From Methanocaldococcus infernus ME (lineage in GTDB: Archaea; AGJL01; Methanococci; Methanococcales; Methanocaldococcaceae), in assembly GCF_000092305.1 (NCBI RefSeq), contig NC_014122.1, forward strand, positions 1,077,390-1,141,389: a stretch of DNA of 64,000 bases. Reading direction: 5' to 3'. A model generated the notes under the pieces. That model searched no databases and was not told the DNA's origin. It saw only the letters and a program-made list of their open reading frames with translations. Position 1 is the first letter of the stretch. Every line of letters starts with the position of its first letter. Positions 55,202 to 64,000 of this stretch are shown piece after piece. The translations under genes and the position numbers were made by a program.

Positions 55202-57436
55202 TTGAAAGTATTAAACCCACTTAAATTGCAAAATTGGGAGTTTAAAAAATTTTTGTTAGTAGTATTACTTCTTCAAATATCTCTATTAATATTATTTACA
55301 CTAAAAAATAATTTTAAAGTAGAAACTTTTATTATAAAATCTTTAATTGGCTTTATTTACTTATCTTTTATTCCAGGTTATTTACTATTAAGAATACTAA
55401 GACTACATAATTTAAATACCATTGAAAGTTTTTCATATGCTTTGGGATTAAGCATATTTTTTGATATGCTTATTGGATTACTAATTAATATATTTTATCC
55501 AATGGTAGGAATTACTAATAAACCTATTTCAGAAATACCTATACTGTATACTATGGTTTCTATTATATTTATATTATGTATTTTTGCCTATTTTAGAGAT
55601 AAAAATTATAATAGTCTAGATTTTATAGACATTAAAGATATTATAAATCCACAAGTCTTAATTTTAAGTTTAATTCCTTTTATGAGTATATTTGGAGTAT
55701 ATCTAATAAATTATTACAATTATAATATTTTATTAATGGCTATGATTATTATTATTGGAACACTTGTTTTGGTTATAGGATTTACAGATTATATAAAAAG
55801 TAAGTATTATCCTTATATTATTTGGCTTATAGCCTTTTCATTAGTGTATAGTGATACATTAATTGGAGATATTACAAAAATATATGATATGCAAAGATAT
55901 TTTCCTAATTTAATAATTAATTTAGGATACTATGATTTAACAAAATATACAATTACATCTGCTACAATTTTAATATATTCAATTTTTATACCCATAGTAG
56001 TACTAATAACAAATTGTGATGTATCTATATTAACTAAATATTTGTTTCCACTATATTGGACTTTTGTTCCTATATTAATATATAATTTTACATGTAATTA
56101 TTTAAATAATTTATTAACTAAAAAAGATGCGTTTTTTACATCTTTTTTATATATATCATTACCTGCCTTTTTTACACATCCAGTAATATTTCTCTTAAAA
56201 CAAATATTAGCTAATTATATGTTATTATTATTTATAAATGTATTATTTAACAATAATATTAATAATACTTCTAAATATATTTTATTAGTTTTTGTATCAT
56301 TTTCATTAATTTGGTCACATTATGGAACTTCAGCTTTAGTTTTTAATATGTTAGTTTGGACTTGTATTTGTATTTTTATTTGTACATATATATTTAATTA
56401 TAAAGATATCAAAAGTGTATATAAAAAAATAATAAATATTACACTTATATATATAGTAATTTATACATCATGGTATATATATATAAGCCACGCGTCAGTT
56501 ATAAGTACATTGATATTCTTAATTTTATCATCAATAAATAATACAATTTATGAAAAATTTAATCCTGAAATCTCAGGAGGAATTATTATATTAACTACTA
56601 TAGTTGGATTTTGGAATTTTATCCAAAAACTTATTATTATCTTTTTTATATTCTGCTCATTATTAGGAACATTATATTTATTTTTAAATATATTTTTAAA
56701 TAGAAGTATTAATAATAACTATGGTAATTATATAGTAATATATATATTCATGTCATTGTATTTTATTACCTTATTTATTATTATGTTTTTACCAAATATG
56801 AGTGTTATGGGTATTGGGAGAATATATTTAGTATCATTTGCAATTATTGCACCTAATATAATTATTGGATATAAATATTATTCAATAGTAATAAATAAAT
56901 TATTTAAGTTATATTTTAAAATAGATTTACCAATATTTAATATAAAATATTTATATATATTAATAACATTCTTTTTATTGATTACTACTGGTTTTATAAA
57001 TGAAATTACCAAAATAGATCCTCCTATGTTTGTTATTCTTAATAAGAATTCTGTTTTAAATAGTAATAATATAATTAGTATAGGATCTTACTATCATCGA
57101 GTAATATATTATACTGATCTATGTAGTGGAATGTGGTTCTCAAAATATTATAATAAAAAATTTTATGTATATGAGGCTGGGGGAGGATGGACTTTAGAAG
57201 AATATGGAATAATCCCACGTAAAAAAATACGAAAATTAAAAATAACACAAAAATATATTGGAAATAACTCATATGTTTATTTTAGTTTAATAAATATAAA
57301 AGGAATATGGGAAAGTTTACATAAGTCTAAAAATGTAATAATATATAAGAATATTACTAACCTCAATATTTACAATTACATAAAAGAAGTTAATAAAATA
57401 TATAATAACGGTGGAAGTACAGTGTACTTATCTTAA
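55202..57436 (+). CDS. Large multi-span membrane protein, DUF2206-like
   Basis: A 744-residue protein with a dozen or more membrane helices and a short outer C-terminal domain (about 610-744). The N-terminal FLLVVLLLQISLLILF, then IKSLIGFIYLSFIPGYLLLR and LHNLNTIESFSYALGLSI, resembles the DUF2206/DUF1616 archaeal membrane families; the fold suggests a GT-C type glycosyltransferase, but no catalytic residue can be named. TTG at 55202 after GGTGA. Codons are extremely A/T-biased even for this genome (ATA, TTA, AAT, TAT), and IS remnants lie on both sides, so recent acquisition is likely. Confidence 0.7.
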   Translation: MKVLNPLKLQNWEFKKFLLVVLLLQISLLILFTLKNNFKVETFIIKSLIGFIYLSFIPGYLLLRILRLHNLNTIESFSYALGLSIFFDMLIGLLINIFYPMVGITNKPISEIPILYTMVSIIFILCIFAYFRDKNYNSLDFIDIKDIINPQVLILSLIPFMSIFGVYLINYYNYNILLMAMIIIIGTLVLVIGFTDYIKSKYYPYIIWLIAFSLVYSDTLIGDITKIYDMQRYFPNLIINLGYYDLTKYTITSATILIYSIFIPIVVLITNCDVSILTKYLFPLYWTFVPILIYNFTCNYLNNLLTKKDAFFTSFLYISLPAFFTHPVIFLLKQILANYMLLLFINVLFNNNINNTSKYILLVFVSFSLIWSHYGTSALVFNMLVWTCICIFICTYIFNYKDIKSVYKKIINITLIYIVIYTSWYIYISHASVISTLIFLILSSINNTIYEKFNPEISGGIIILTTIVGFWNFIQKLIIIFFIFCSLLGTLYLFLNIFLNRSINNNYGNYIVIYIFMSLYFITLFIIMFLPNMSVMGIGRIYLVSFAIIAPNIIIGYKYYSIVINKLFKLYFKIDLPIFNIKYLYILITFFLLITTGFINEITKIDPPMFVILNKNSVLNSNNIISIGSYYHRVIYYTDLCSGMWFSKYYNKKFYVYEAGGGWTLEEYGIIPRKKIRKLKITQKYIGNNSYVYFSLINIKGIWESLHKSKNVIIYKNITNLNIYNYIKEVNKIYNNGGSTVYLS

Positions 57437-57450
57437 TTTTTTAATAGAAG

Positions 57451-57849
57451 TTATTAAAAAATATGAAATATAGTTAAAGAGATAATAAAATGTATGAGCG
57501 GGTAAAAATGTAAAAAGAAAAGAAAGGAATATACGAGTAGAGTCTTTAAAATAAGTACAACTACAATACTTAGGTGGATTAAAGATTTTAAAAAACTAAA
57601 TAATACAAGTAAGAACGTTTAAGCTTAATGGAGCAAATACATTTAGAAATAGACGAAGTACTCTTTCGTTAGATCTATAAGAATAATAAGGCATGGATAT
57701 GGATAGCAATCGATAAAAATACTGAGCTAATCATAGCTCATAAAACGTGCAATAGATCAGAAGGATCACTTAAAAAACTTCTTAATTTAATTAATAAAAG
57801 TAATATCAAGTAATAAATCAATAATAATCAATTTTTAATTTTTCGACAA
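57451..57849 (+). mobile_element. Degraded IS1-like element
   Basis: A 400-bp remnant in the opposite orientation to the one at 54128. Pieces of an IS1-type transposase are readable: FKISTTTILRWIKDFKK (the HTH part, near 57546), then HLEIDEVLFR, a TAG stop, and NNKAWIWIAIDKNTELIIAH and RSEGSLKKLLNLINK (57615-57810), with the ExDE and AWIWxAID blocks of the family. Frames carry stops and shifts. The right end is TTTTTCGACAA (ending 57849). The left end has lost its terminal repeat. Confidence 0.7.
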
Positions 57850-57927
57850 CCTCATTTTAAGAACAAACTTTATATTTTTATAGACTTTTAACTAATTTGT
57901 TCTAAAATTTATATGGCTTGTGAAAAA

Positions 57928-58500
57928 ATGAATGAAAAATTAGAAAAAATCTTAACAACAATTTTATTAATAATTTTGATATTATGTATAATTGGGACTA
58001 TTTATATATTTACTCATCCTAAACAGATGGAATACTTTACTGAATTTTACATCTTAGGGCCAGAAGGAAAAGCTTATGATTATCCTACAGAGCTTTATGT
58101 GAATGAAACAGGTTCAGTAATTATTGGAATTGTGAACCATGAAGGAAAGGTTATGAACTACACTGTAGAGATTTGGTTAGTTAATGGCACTTATGAAAAT
58201 GGCTCTCTTATTATTCATAATATGTACTTCTTAGATAAATTTAATGTAACTTTGCCACCAAAACCTATTAGTATAGAGAAATGGGAACCTCAGTTTGAAA
58301 AGAGATATAACTTCACAATAAGTAAGCCAGGAAATTATCAACTGTGGTTTTTGCTATTTAAAGGAAATTACCCCAAGCTTCCATTTAAGTTGGTTAAGTG
58401 GAAAGACTATGCAAATACAACAGCCAAGGAGAGAATATACTGGGCTGAGGAAAATAAGATATTAAGTTTAAAATTAAATATCAAAGTTAAGGAAATTTAA
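57928..58500 (+). CDS. DUF1616-family membrane-anchored protein
   Basis: A 190-residue protein with one N-terminal membrane helix (ILTTILLIILILCIIGTIYIF) and an external beta-sandwich domain (FTEFYILGPEGKAYDYPTEL, GSVIIGIVNHEGKVMNYTVE, LPPKPISIEKWEPQF, GNYQLWFLLFKG), the DUF1616 pattern. Several N-x-S/T sites are present. I use the ATG at 57928 after TGTGA with 4-nt spacing; the ATG at 57913 has no ribosome-binding site. DUF1616 is also related to the N-terminus of DUF2206-like proteins, such as the gene at 55202. Confidence 0.8.
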   Translation: MNEKLEKILTTILLIILILCIIGTIYIFTHPKQMEYFTEFYILGPEGKAYDYPTELYVNETGSVIIGIVNHEGKVMNYTVEIWLVNGTYENGSLIIHNMYFLDKFNVTLPPKPISIEKWEPQFEKRYNFTISKPGNYQLWFLLFKGNYPKLPFKLVKWKDYANTTAKERIYWAEENKILSLKLNIKVKEI

Positions 58501-58601
58501 TTTTATCTTTAGCTTTATATATTATATTTCCTATTTTACAATTTTGAACAATCTCATACTTATAATTTAAATCTTCAAATTAACTAATAAAGGTGTTTTA
58601 C

Positions 58602-60503
58602 ATGTTTTCAGTTAAATTTAAAACCACTGAAGAATTGCCAGAGCCTTCACCAAGATTAATAGACCAAGTTATAGGGCAGGATGAAGCTGTAAAGATTGTT
58701 TTATCAGCTGTGAAGAATAAAAGAAATGCTATTTTACTTGGTGAGCCAGGAGTAGGGAAGTCAATGATAGTTAAGGCTGTTGGTGAAATTTTAGATGAGT
58801 TTGGAGAATTTACACCTTACTATGTAATAGCCAAGCCAAATTTAAAAAATATGGAGAGGCCAATAGTTGAAGTTATTGATGGCTACTATAAAGAGAAAAA
58901 GAAAGAATTACCAAAGATTAATTTTAATGCTCCAAGTCCATTTACTCTTTTAATAGTCATGATTATAGCTATCTTAGTTTCTCAGATGATAATTAAAACT
59001 ATGCCAGCTGACTACCTCTTAGCAGCTGTGGCAATAACCTCTATGATAGTTCTAATCTTTGGCTTTATTATTGTCTTCTCATCTTTGTTAGGGGCAAGGG
59101 CTTCAATGCCCTCTGTAAGTCCATCAGACTTAGAGCCAGTTTTACTATATGAGTGTAAAAAGAGGCCTTTAGTAAGGGCCTCAGCTTACAATGTGACAAG
59201 GCTGTTAGGAGATGTTAAGCACTGTCCTCTTGGAGGTAAGCCACCTTTGGGAACTCCTCCACATAAGAGGATAATATTAGGAGCTATACATGAGGCTCAT
59301 AGAGGAATCCTCTATGTTGATGAAATTAAAACTATGCCCTTGGAGGTTCAAGACTATATACTAACTGCCTTACAAGATAAAAAATTACCAATAAGTGGGA
59401 GAAACCCTAACTCAAGTGGAGCTACAGTGGAAACTAACCCTATCCCCTGTGACTTCATCTTAATCATGTCAGGGAATATGGATGACATCTACAATTTAAG
59501 GGCTCCATTAGTTGATAGAATAGACTATAAGATAGTGTTAAAGGATAAGATGGACAACACCTTAGAAAATAGGGATAAGATTTTACAGTTTATAGTCCAA
59601 GAGATAAGGAATAATAAGTTAAACCATATGACTTATGAAGCCTGTTGTGAGATTGTTAAAATAGCCCAGTATCTTGCTGGATCAAAGGATAAGTTAACAT
59701 TAAGGTTAAGGTTACTTGCCAACATAATAAAGATGGCAAATGACTTAGCCATGGGTAAGGAGATTGAGGAGATACTAAAAAACTTTAAAGATAAGGATTA
59801 TAAGCCACTTGAAAAAAAAGGGAAGGTTTATATTGATGCTGAACATGTAAGGAAGGTTTTTGAGTCAGGAATTTACAGCATGGAGAAACAAGTGGCTATA
59901 AACTATATTAAAAACTTTAAAAGATATAAACATATTGTTCCAAATGATACTCCAAAGGTTGGAGTTATCTATGGCTTAGCAGTCCTTGGTAGAGGAGGAG
60001 TTGGAGATGTGACTAAAATAGTGGTTCAAATCTTAGAGTCTAAGAATCCAGCTACTCATCTATTAAACATTAGTGGAGACATAGCTAAGCACTCAATAAC
60101 CTTAGCTTCAGCTCTCTCTAAGAAGTTAATAGCCAATGGAAAACTACCACTACCAAAGAAAGATATTGATCTAAGTGATAAAGAGATTTATATACAGTTT
60201 AGCCAATCCTACTCCAAAATTGATGGAGACAGTGCAACAGCAGCAGTTTGTTTAGCTATAATCTCAGCTCTCTTAGAGATTCCTTTAAAGCAAGACTTTG
60301 CCATAACTGGAAGCTTAGATTTAACTGGAAATATCTTAGCTGTTGGAGGCATTAATGAGAAAATAGAGGCTGCTAAGAGGTATGGGTTTAAGAGAGTTAT
60401 TATCCCAGAGGCTAATATGATTGATGTCATAGAGAGGGAAGGAATAGAGATAATTCCAGCAAAGACCTTAGATGACATAATTCCTTTAGTTTTTGACTAT
60501 TAA
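58602..60503 (+). CDS. lonB: Archaeal Lon protease LonB, membrane-bound, intein-free
   Basis: ATP-dependent protease of about 633 residues. It has Walker A GEPGVGKS (about residues 44-51), an inserted pair of membrane helices (FTLLIVMIIAILVSQMII and LLAAVAITSMIVLIFGFII, about 115-165) that anchors LonB, Walker B ILYVDEIKT, and the C-terminal Ser-Lys protease with DGDSATAA (Ser, about 545) and NEKIEAAKRYG (Lys). No intein interrupts the Walker region. ATG at 58602 after GGTG; a GTG at 58593 is within the ribosome-binding site. Confidence 0.96.
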   Translation: MFSVKFKTTEELPEPSPRLIDQVIGQDEAVKIVLSAVKNKRNAILLGEPGVGKSMIVKAVGEILDEFGEFTPYYVIAKPNLKNMERPIVEVIDGYYKEKKKELPKINFNAPSPFTLLIVMIIAILVSQMIIKTMPADYLLAAVAITSMIVLIFGFIIVFSSLLGARASMPSVSPSDLEPVLLYECKKRPLVRASAYNVTRLLGDVKHCPLGGKPPLGTPPHKRIILGAIHEAHRGILYVDEIKTMPLEVQDYILTALQDKKLPISGRNPNSSGATVETNPIPCDFILIMSGNMDDIYNLRAPLVDRIDYKIVLKDKMDNTLENRDKILQFIVQEIRNNKLNHMTYEACCEIVKIAQYLAGSKDKLTLRLRLLANIIKMANDLAMGKEIEEILKNFKDKDYKPLEKKGKVYIDAEHVRKVFESGIYSMEKQVAINYIKNFKRYKHIVPNDTPKVGVIYGLAVLGRGGVGDVTKIVVQILESKNPATHLLNISGDIAKHSITLASALSKKLIANGKLPLPKKDIDLSDKEIYIQFSQSYSKIDGDSATAAVCLAIISALLEIPLKQDFAITGSLDLTGNILAVGGINEKIEAAKRYGFKRVIIPEANMIDVIEREGIEIIPAKTLDDIIPLVFDY

Positions 60504-61322
60504 GTCTTTTAAAATTCTCCTTGCTTCTCCAATGGTGAAGCCTAAGTCTACTGGTAAGTGGTCTTTTTTATTTAAAATTTCTAAGAGATGGGCTACCCTT
60601 GGTAATCTTAAATTAGCTTTTCTTAAAGTATTGACATCTCTAAAAACCTCTCTTGGCTCTCCTTCCTTTAAAATTTTACCATCATACATAATATAAACTC
60701 TATCAGCATAAACTGGGACAAGGTCAACATCATGGGTTGAGATGATTATAGTTATCCCTCTCTTATTTAGATCATAGAGAAGTTTCATAATCTTAGAGGC
60801 TCCTATAGGGTCTAAGCCAGCTGTTGGCTCATCTAAGACTATAATTTCTGGCTCCATGGCTAATACTCCAGCTATAGCTACTCTCTTCTTTTGCCCTCCA
60901 CTTAGATGATGTGGAACTTTATTTTCAAAGCCTTCCAAGCCAACAGCTTTTAAAGCCTCTTTAACCCTTCTCTCCACCTCTTCCTTAGGTAAGCCTAAGT
61001 TTAATGGCCCAAAGGCCACATCATCCTTAACAGTTGGAGCAAATAACTGATCATCAGGATTTTGGAAAACAATTCCCACAGTTTTCCTAACCTCAAGTAA
61101 TGACTTTTTATCATACTTTATAGGCTTTCCTTTGATAAGAACTTCTCCCTTAGTTGGTCTTAAGATTCCATTGAAGTGTAAAAATAGGGTTGTCTTTCCC
61201 ACACCATTAGGTCCAAGTAAGGCAACCATCTCTCCTTTTTTGACTTTAAAATTTACCCCTTTTAAAACCTCTGTTCCATCAGGGTAGCTATAATGTAAAT
61301 CCTTAGTCTCTAAGATGTACAT
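60486..61322 (-). CDS. cbiO: ABC transporter ATPase, CbiO/EcfA type
   Basis: A 278-residue energy-coupling ATPase of the cobalt/nickel or ECF uptake type. Motifs: LLGPNGVGKTTLFLHFNGIL (Walker A), VFQNPDDQLFAPTVKDDVAFGP (Q-loop with the family-specific insertion), LSGGQKKRVAIAGVLA (signature) and LDEPTAGLD (Walker B). No membrane or substrate-binding subunit is adjacent, so the ion or vitamin is unknown; cobalt for B12 is plausible in a methanogen. It overlaps lonB tail-to-tail by 18 nt. Confidence 0.9.
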   Translation of the reverse strand: MYILETKDLHYSYPDGTEVLKGVNFKVKKGEMVALLGPNGVGKTTLFLHFNGILRPTKGEVLIKGKPIKYDKKSLLEVRKTVGIVFQNPDDQLFAPTVKDDVAFGPLNLGLPKEEVERRVKEALKAVGLEGFENKVPHHLSGGQKKRVAIAGVLAMEPEIIVLDEPTAGLDPIGASKIMKLLYDLNKRGITIIISTHDVDLVPVYADRVYIMYDGKILKEGEPREVFRDVNTLRKANLRLPRVAHLLEILNKKDHLPVDLGFTIGEARRILKDLIVKN

Positions 61323-61436
61323 AACAACACCACAAAAGAAATTTTGATTATGGTTAAAGAAGTTTTTAAGAGTATATAATAATTTTTAATTCTACTTGTG
61401 TTCATAATTATGGAACTTTCTTTCACAACTTAGTAA

Positions 61437-61447
61437 CATATATATAC
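61437..61447 (+). promoter_or_regulatory. TATA box of the helical repeat gene
   Basis: ACATATATATAC lies about 45-50 bp before the ATG at 61490, in the gap after cbiO. Its place and sequence fit an archaeal promoter; GGTGA precedes the start. Confidence 0.5.
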
Positions 61448-61489
61448 AAAGTGGAACAAAGGTTCATATAAAAAGATTAAGGTGAGAAA

Positions 61490-61906
61490 ATGGTTAGTGA
61501 ATTTATAAAACTAATAGAGGAGGGTAAAGTAGAGGAGCTTATGAAAAGGTTAGATGAGGTTAAAGGTGATGCTAACTTAGAAATAATAGCCTTAAAGTTA
61601 ATTGAAAGTGGTTATTTAAAAGAAGCTGAAGAAGTGGCTAAGAGAATTAAAGCTACAGGGTTAAGAGATGAGGTTTTAAGAAAGTTAGCCATCTCTTACA
61701 TCTCCAAGGGAGAGGATAAGAAAGCTATAGAGTTGGCTAAAGAGATAAGAACTGAGTCAGATTTAGAAAAGATAGCTTTAGCTTTAATTGAGAAGGACAA
61801 GTTTAGAGAGGCTTTAGAAGTTATAGCCTTGATAAAGTCAAAGGCTATAAAGGAAGAGCTATTATTAAAGATTATAGACATCTTGTTAAAAAAGTTGAAT
61901 ATGTAA
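61490..61906 (+). CDS. Helical repeat protein
   Basis: A 138-residue soluble, all-helical protein made of about four repeats of 30-33 residues with the pattern LxxIALxLIExGxxxEAxEVAxxI (for example ANLEIIALKLIESGYLKEAE, SDLEKIALALIEKDKFREAL). This is a TPR/HEAT-like solenoid fragment, probably a protein-interaction scaffold. It ends next to the convergent rimI with no gap. Partner unknown. Confidence 0.75.
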   Translation: MVSEFIKLIEEGKVEELMKRLDEVKGDANLEIIALKLIESGYLKEAEEVAKRIKATGLRDEVLRKLAISYISKGEDKKAIELAKEIRTESDLEKIALALIEKDKFREALEVIALIKSKAIKEELLLKIIDILLKKLNM

Positions 61907-62380
61907 TTACCATAGGCTAACTACTAATATTCCCTTAGCTCCTTCTCTTTTTTTAATCATTAATATAGCATCTTCTCCATCTTCATAGTAGTTGGGGATC
62001 AACTTCCTATCCTTATAGCCCATCTTGTAATAAAATTTCCTTGCAACAATGTTAGAGACTCTAACCTCTAAGATGATATAGTTGCACTTTAAGACATTAA
62101 AGTAATAGTGTTCCAAGGTTTTTAAAAGCTTCTCTCCAATTCCTCTTCTTCTAAACTCTTTTTTCACTGCTAAGGAAACTATATGTCCATTTCCCCAGTC
62201 CAATGTTCCAAGGATGTAGCCAACTACTCTACCATTGAGTTCAGCAACATAAAATAGATTTGGATACATTGCCCAAAGTCCTAAGATTAAGTTCCTTGGG
62301 TAAGGTTTCCTAAAGGCCTCTCTCTCTATCTCTTCAACTTCATCTATGTCTTCACTTTTAAACCTTCTAATTAAAACCAT
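61907..62380 (-). CDS. rimI: GNAT N-acetyltransferase, RimI-like
   Basis: A 157-residue acetyltransferase, probably of protein N-termini. The acetyl-CoA loop is RRRGIGEKLL (about residues 94-103), preceded by GHIVSLAVKKEF, and the C-terminal VSNIVARKFYYKMGYKDR is typical of RimI/ArdA enzymes. ATG at 62380 follows GTGAGA, 7 nt after the hef stop. Substrate specificity cannot be read from sequence. Confidence 0.9.
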   Translation of the reverse strand: MVLIRRFKSEDIDEVEEIEREAFRKPYPRNLILGLWAMYPNLFYVAELNGRVVGYILGTLDWGNGHIVSLAVKKEFRRRGIGEKLLKTLEHYYFNVLKCNYIILEVRVSNIVARKFYYKMGYKDRKLIPNYYEDGEDAILMIKKREGAKGILVVSLW

Positions 62381-62387
62381 AGCTTTC

Positions 62388-64000
62388 TCACTTCTTATAT
62401 TCTGTTGTTAAAACCTCTCTTATCTTCTTAGCCCTCTCCTCTCCAACACCTTCAACTCTCATCAACTCTCTCTCAGAGGCTGTAAATACATTCTCAACAG
62501 TTTTGAAATGCTCTAACAATCTCTCAGCCAAGGCTCCACCAACATCTGGGAGAGATTCAACAATAAACTTCTGCCTCTCTTGGAGTGTCATAGCTCTCTT
62601 TCCATATCTTATACTCACTGGCCTCTTCTCCTTTAATTGCTCCCTCTCAGCTATTTTTATAATGTAGTCAGCTGTTTCTTCCCTATCTTTTGTAAAGATT
62701 ATTGGAATTCTATAGTCTAAGATGATAGAAAGGATAGCTCCTTTAATAGCATTCTCATGTATTCTACTAAAGTTATTGCCCTCAATTATTAATATAGGCC
62801 TCTCAACCTTTTTTAAGTCCTTCAGTTGGTTAAATAATCTCTTATCTATAATAGAATTGACAAAGTCCTCATCAGTTTTTCGCTCTATAACAACTCTGTC
62901 ACTCACTATATAGTCTCCTAACTCCAAGGTTTTTAGCTCAACTTCTGCTTTCTCACTTAATAACTTAGCCATCCCTTTCTCTCTAACATCAACAATAATT
63001 TTAATCTTCTTTTTCCCTGTCTCTTTTTTCTCTTCCTCTCTCTTCTCTTCTTTACCTGAGCTTTTTAAAAAGTCTAATAAGGTTAGCTTCCTCTTCTCCT
63101 CTTTAGGTTCTTCTTTTTTCTCTTCCTCTTTCTTCTCTTCTTTAGTTTCTATTTTTTCCTCTTTATCTTCTTTTTCCTCTAAATATTCCTTCTTAATTGG
63201 ATCCTCTCCATACTTCTCCTTTAACTTCTTCTCTATAGCTTTACAGATAGCCCTTAAAGTTCTCTTCATCTCCCTCTCTTTCTTTAGAGCACTCCAATAG
63301 TATGCTTCATCACTTGTTCCTTTACTTATTAAGATATAACAAGTTCCACCCTCTCCTCTCATTGCCCTTCCTCTTCTCTGTATAGTCCTTATCTCAGAGG
63401 GAACAGGCTCAAAGAAGATGACATAATTAACAGCTGGAATGTCAATTCCTTCCTCAGAGACACTTGTTGAAACTAAGACTTGCCCCTCTCTTTTAAATCT
63501 CTCAATGGCTTCAACCTGCTGCTTTTGACTCATCCCTTTTCCATCCCTACAGGATTGGCCAATAAACTTTATAGCCTTAATTCCATTCTTCTCCAAGAGA
63601 CTAACAATTTTATCAACAGTATCTCTATATTGGGCAAAAACAATAATTCTTTCATCCTTATTTTTCTCTAAGATGCTTTTTATTAACTCCAATAGCTTTG
63701 GATACTTTGGATGCTCAACATTTAAAGACTTTAGTAAATTGACAGCCTTCTTAACCCTCTCATCACAAACCACATTTTTAGCAGACTTTGACCTCTGTAA
63801 AGAAAGCTTTTCAATATACTTTAAAAAGACATCTTTCCCTTGAGATTCTAAGAGTTCCTTAGCATACATTAATTTTAAAGCCTCTGAGCATTTCTTTATC
63901 AATTCATACTTTACCTCATCATCATAGGAAAAGAGCTTATTGTTTAACTCTAAAAGCTCTGTCTTAGTAACATTTATTGAATCTATAACCCCATGATCCT
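62388..64000 (-). CDS. hef: Hef helicase-nuclease (XPF/FANCM family), 5' part missing
   Basis: Hef processes stalled replication forks. The frame is open to the window edge, so the first helicase domain lies outside. Seen here: helicase C-terminal motifs (ERIIVFAQYRDTVDKI, VSTSVSEEGIDIPAVNYVIF, RTIQRRGRAMRGEGG), a Lys/Glu-rich linker (about 63000-63230), the XPF-type nuclease with VDVREKG and VIERKTDEDFVNSI (the ERKxxxD active site), and the tandem helix-hairpin-helix at the end (LPDVGGALAERLLEHF, VEGVGEERAKKI). An apparent start at 63902 is internal. Confidence 0.94.
   Translation of the reverse strand, partial: DHGVIDSINVTKTELLELNNKLFSYDDEVKYELIKKCSEALKLMYAKELLESQGKDVFLKYIEKLSLQRSKSAKNVVCDERVKKAVNLLKSLNVEHPKYPKLLELIKSILEKNKDERIIVFAQYRDTVDKIVSLLEKNGIKAIKFIGQSCRDGKGMSQKQQVEAIERFKREGQVLVSTSVSEEGIDIPAVNYVIFFEPVPSEIRTIQRRGRAMRGEGGTCYILISKGTSDEAYYWSALKKEREMKRTLRAICKAIEKKLKEKYGEDPIKKEYLEEKEDKEEKIETKEEKKEEEKKEEPKEEKRKLTLLDFLKSSGKEEKREEEKKETGKKKIKIIVDVREKGMAKLLSEKAEVELKTLELGDYIVSDRVVIERKTDEDFVNSIIDKRLFNQLKDLKKVERPILIIEGNNFSRIHENAIKGAILSIILDYRIPIIFTKDREETADYIIKIAEREQLKEKRPVSIRYGKRAMTLQERQKFIVESLPDVGGALAERLLEHFKTVENVFTASERELMRVEGVGEERAKKIREVLTTEYKK

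Overview
The window is AT-rich, gene-dense archaeal DNA, most likely from a thermophilic methanogen of the Methanocaldococcus group (Methanocaldococcaceae). This is an inference from gene content: an acetyl-CoA synthase beta subunit (cdhC), a coenzyme M biosynthesis gene (comE), a methanogenesis-marker-16 type protein, archaeal LonB, family B DNA polymerase, Hef, prefoldin, proteasome alpha and STT3/AglB. Several local gene orders match those I recall for M. jannaschii, for example wecB/HTH/RNase Z and crcB/DUF190/aglB. Starts use ATG, TTG and GTG, usually 4-6 nt after a GGTGA-type Shine-Dalgarno sequence, and I used this to choose starts.

Layout. 1-5885: a type I-B CRISPR-Cas locus (cas5, cas7, cas8b on the minus strand; cas1, cas2, cas4 on the plus strand), a leader and a first array. 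5891-8891: overlapping genes for an HTH protein, a TrkA/RCK protein, homoserine kinase and a vWA protein. 8884-14467: proteasome alpha, then wecB, an HTH regulator, RNase Z, a methylthioinosine-type phosphorylase, marker 16 and comE. 14548-24653: two sulfur-relay clusters (TusA/DsrE; two YeeE-type transporters, a DUF3343 protein, a cyclophilin-like protein, a ribokinase-like protein) separated by housekeeping genes, CrcB and AglB. 24660-33091: cdhC, then a DUF2121/MinD/membrane-protein/glycosyltransferase operon, cbiC, thiI and argG. 33092-34609: a second leader and array nearly identical in leader and repeat to the first. 34609-41715: a UPF1-like helicase, aroD, a methyltransferase, an RCK-DHH fusion, a nuclease remnant, an unknown gene and purB. 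41811-43956: cas6 and a third array with a different repeat, read on the minus strand. 43957-47521: hemerythrin, PolB without inteins, a CBS protein and tRNA-Val. 47607-53808: a MoxR/DUF58 system with membrane partners. 53809-57912: a disrupted rfbC, degraded insertion sequences and a very AT-rich membrane-protein gene. 57928-64000: a DUF1616 protein, LonB, a cobalt/nickel-type ABC ATPase, a helical repeat protein, a GNAT acetyltransferase and most of Hef.

The observations I rank highest are these. Two genes with good Shine-Dalgarno sequences appear to start on ATT (23443) and ATA (48552). The leader-array units fit so tightly between genes that one repeat supplies part of a helicase stop codon and another is cut off just before the next gene. 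The catalytic half of cdhC is sharply CpG-enriched. The MoxR/DUF58 operon is paired divergently with uncharacterised membrane genes. Remnants of two insertion-sequence types flank an AT-rich gene beside a broken rfbC.
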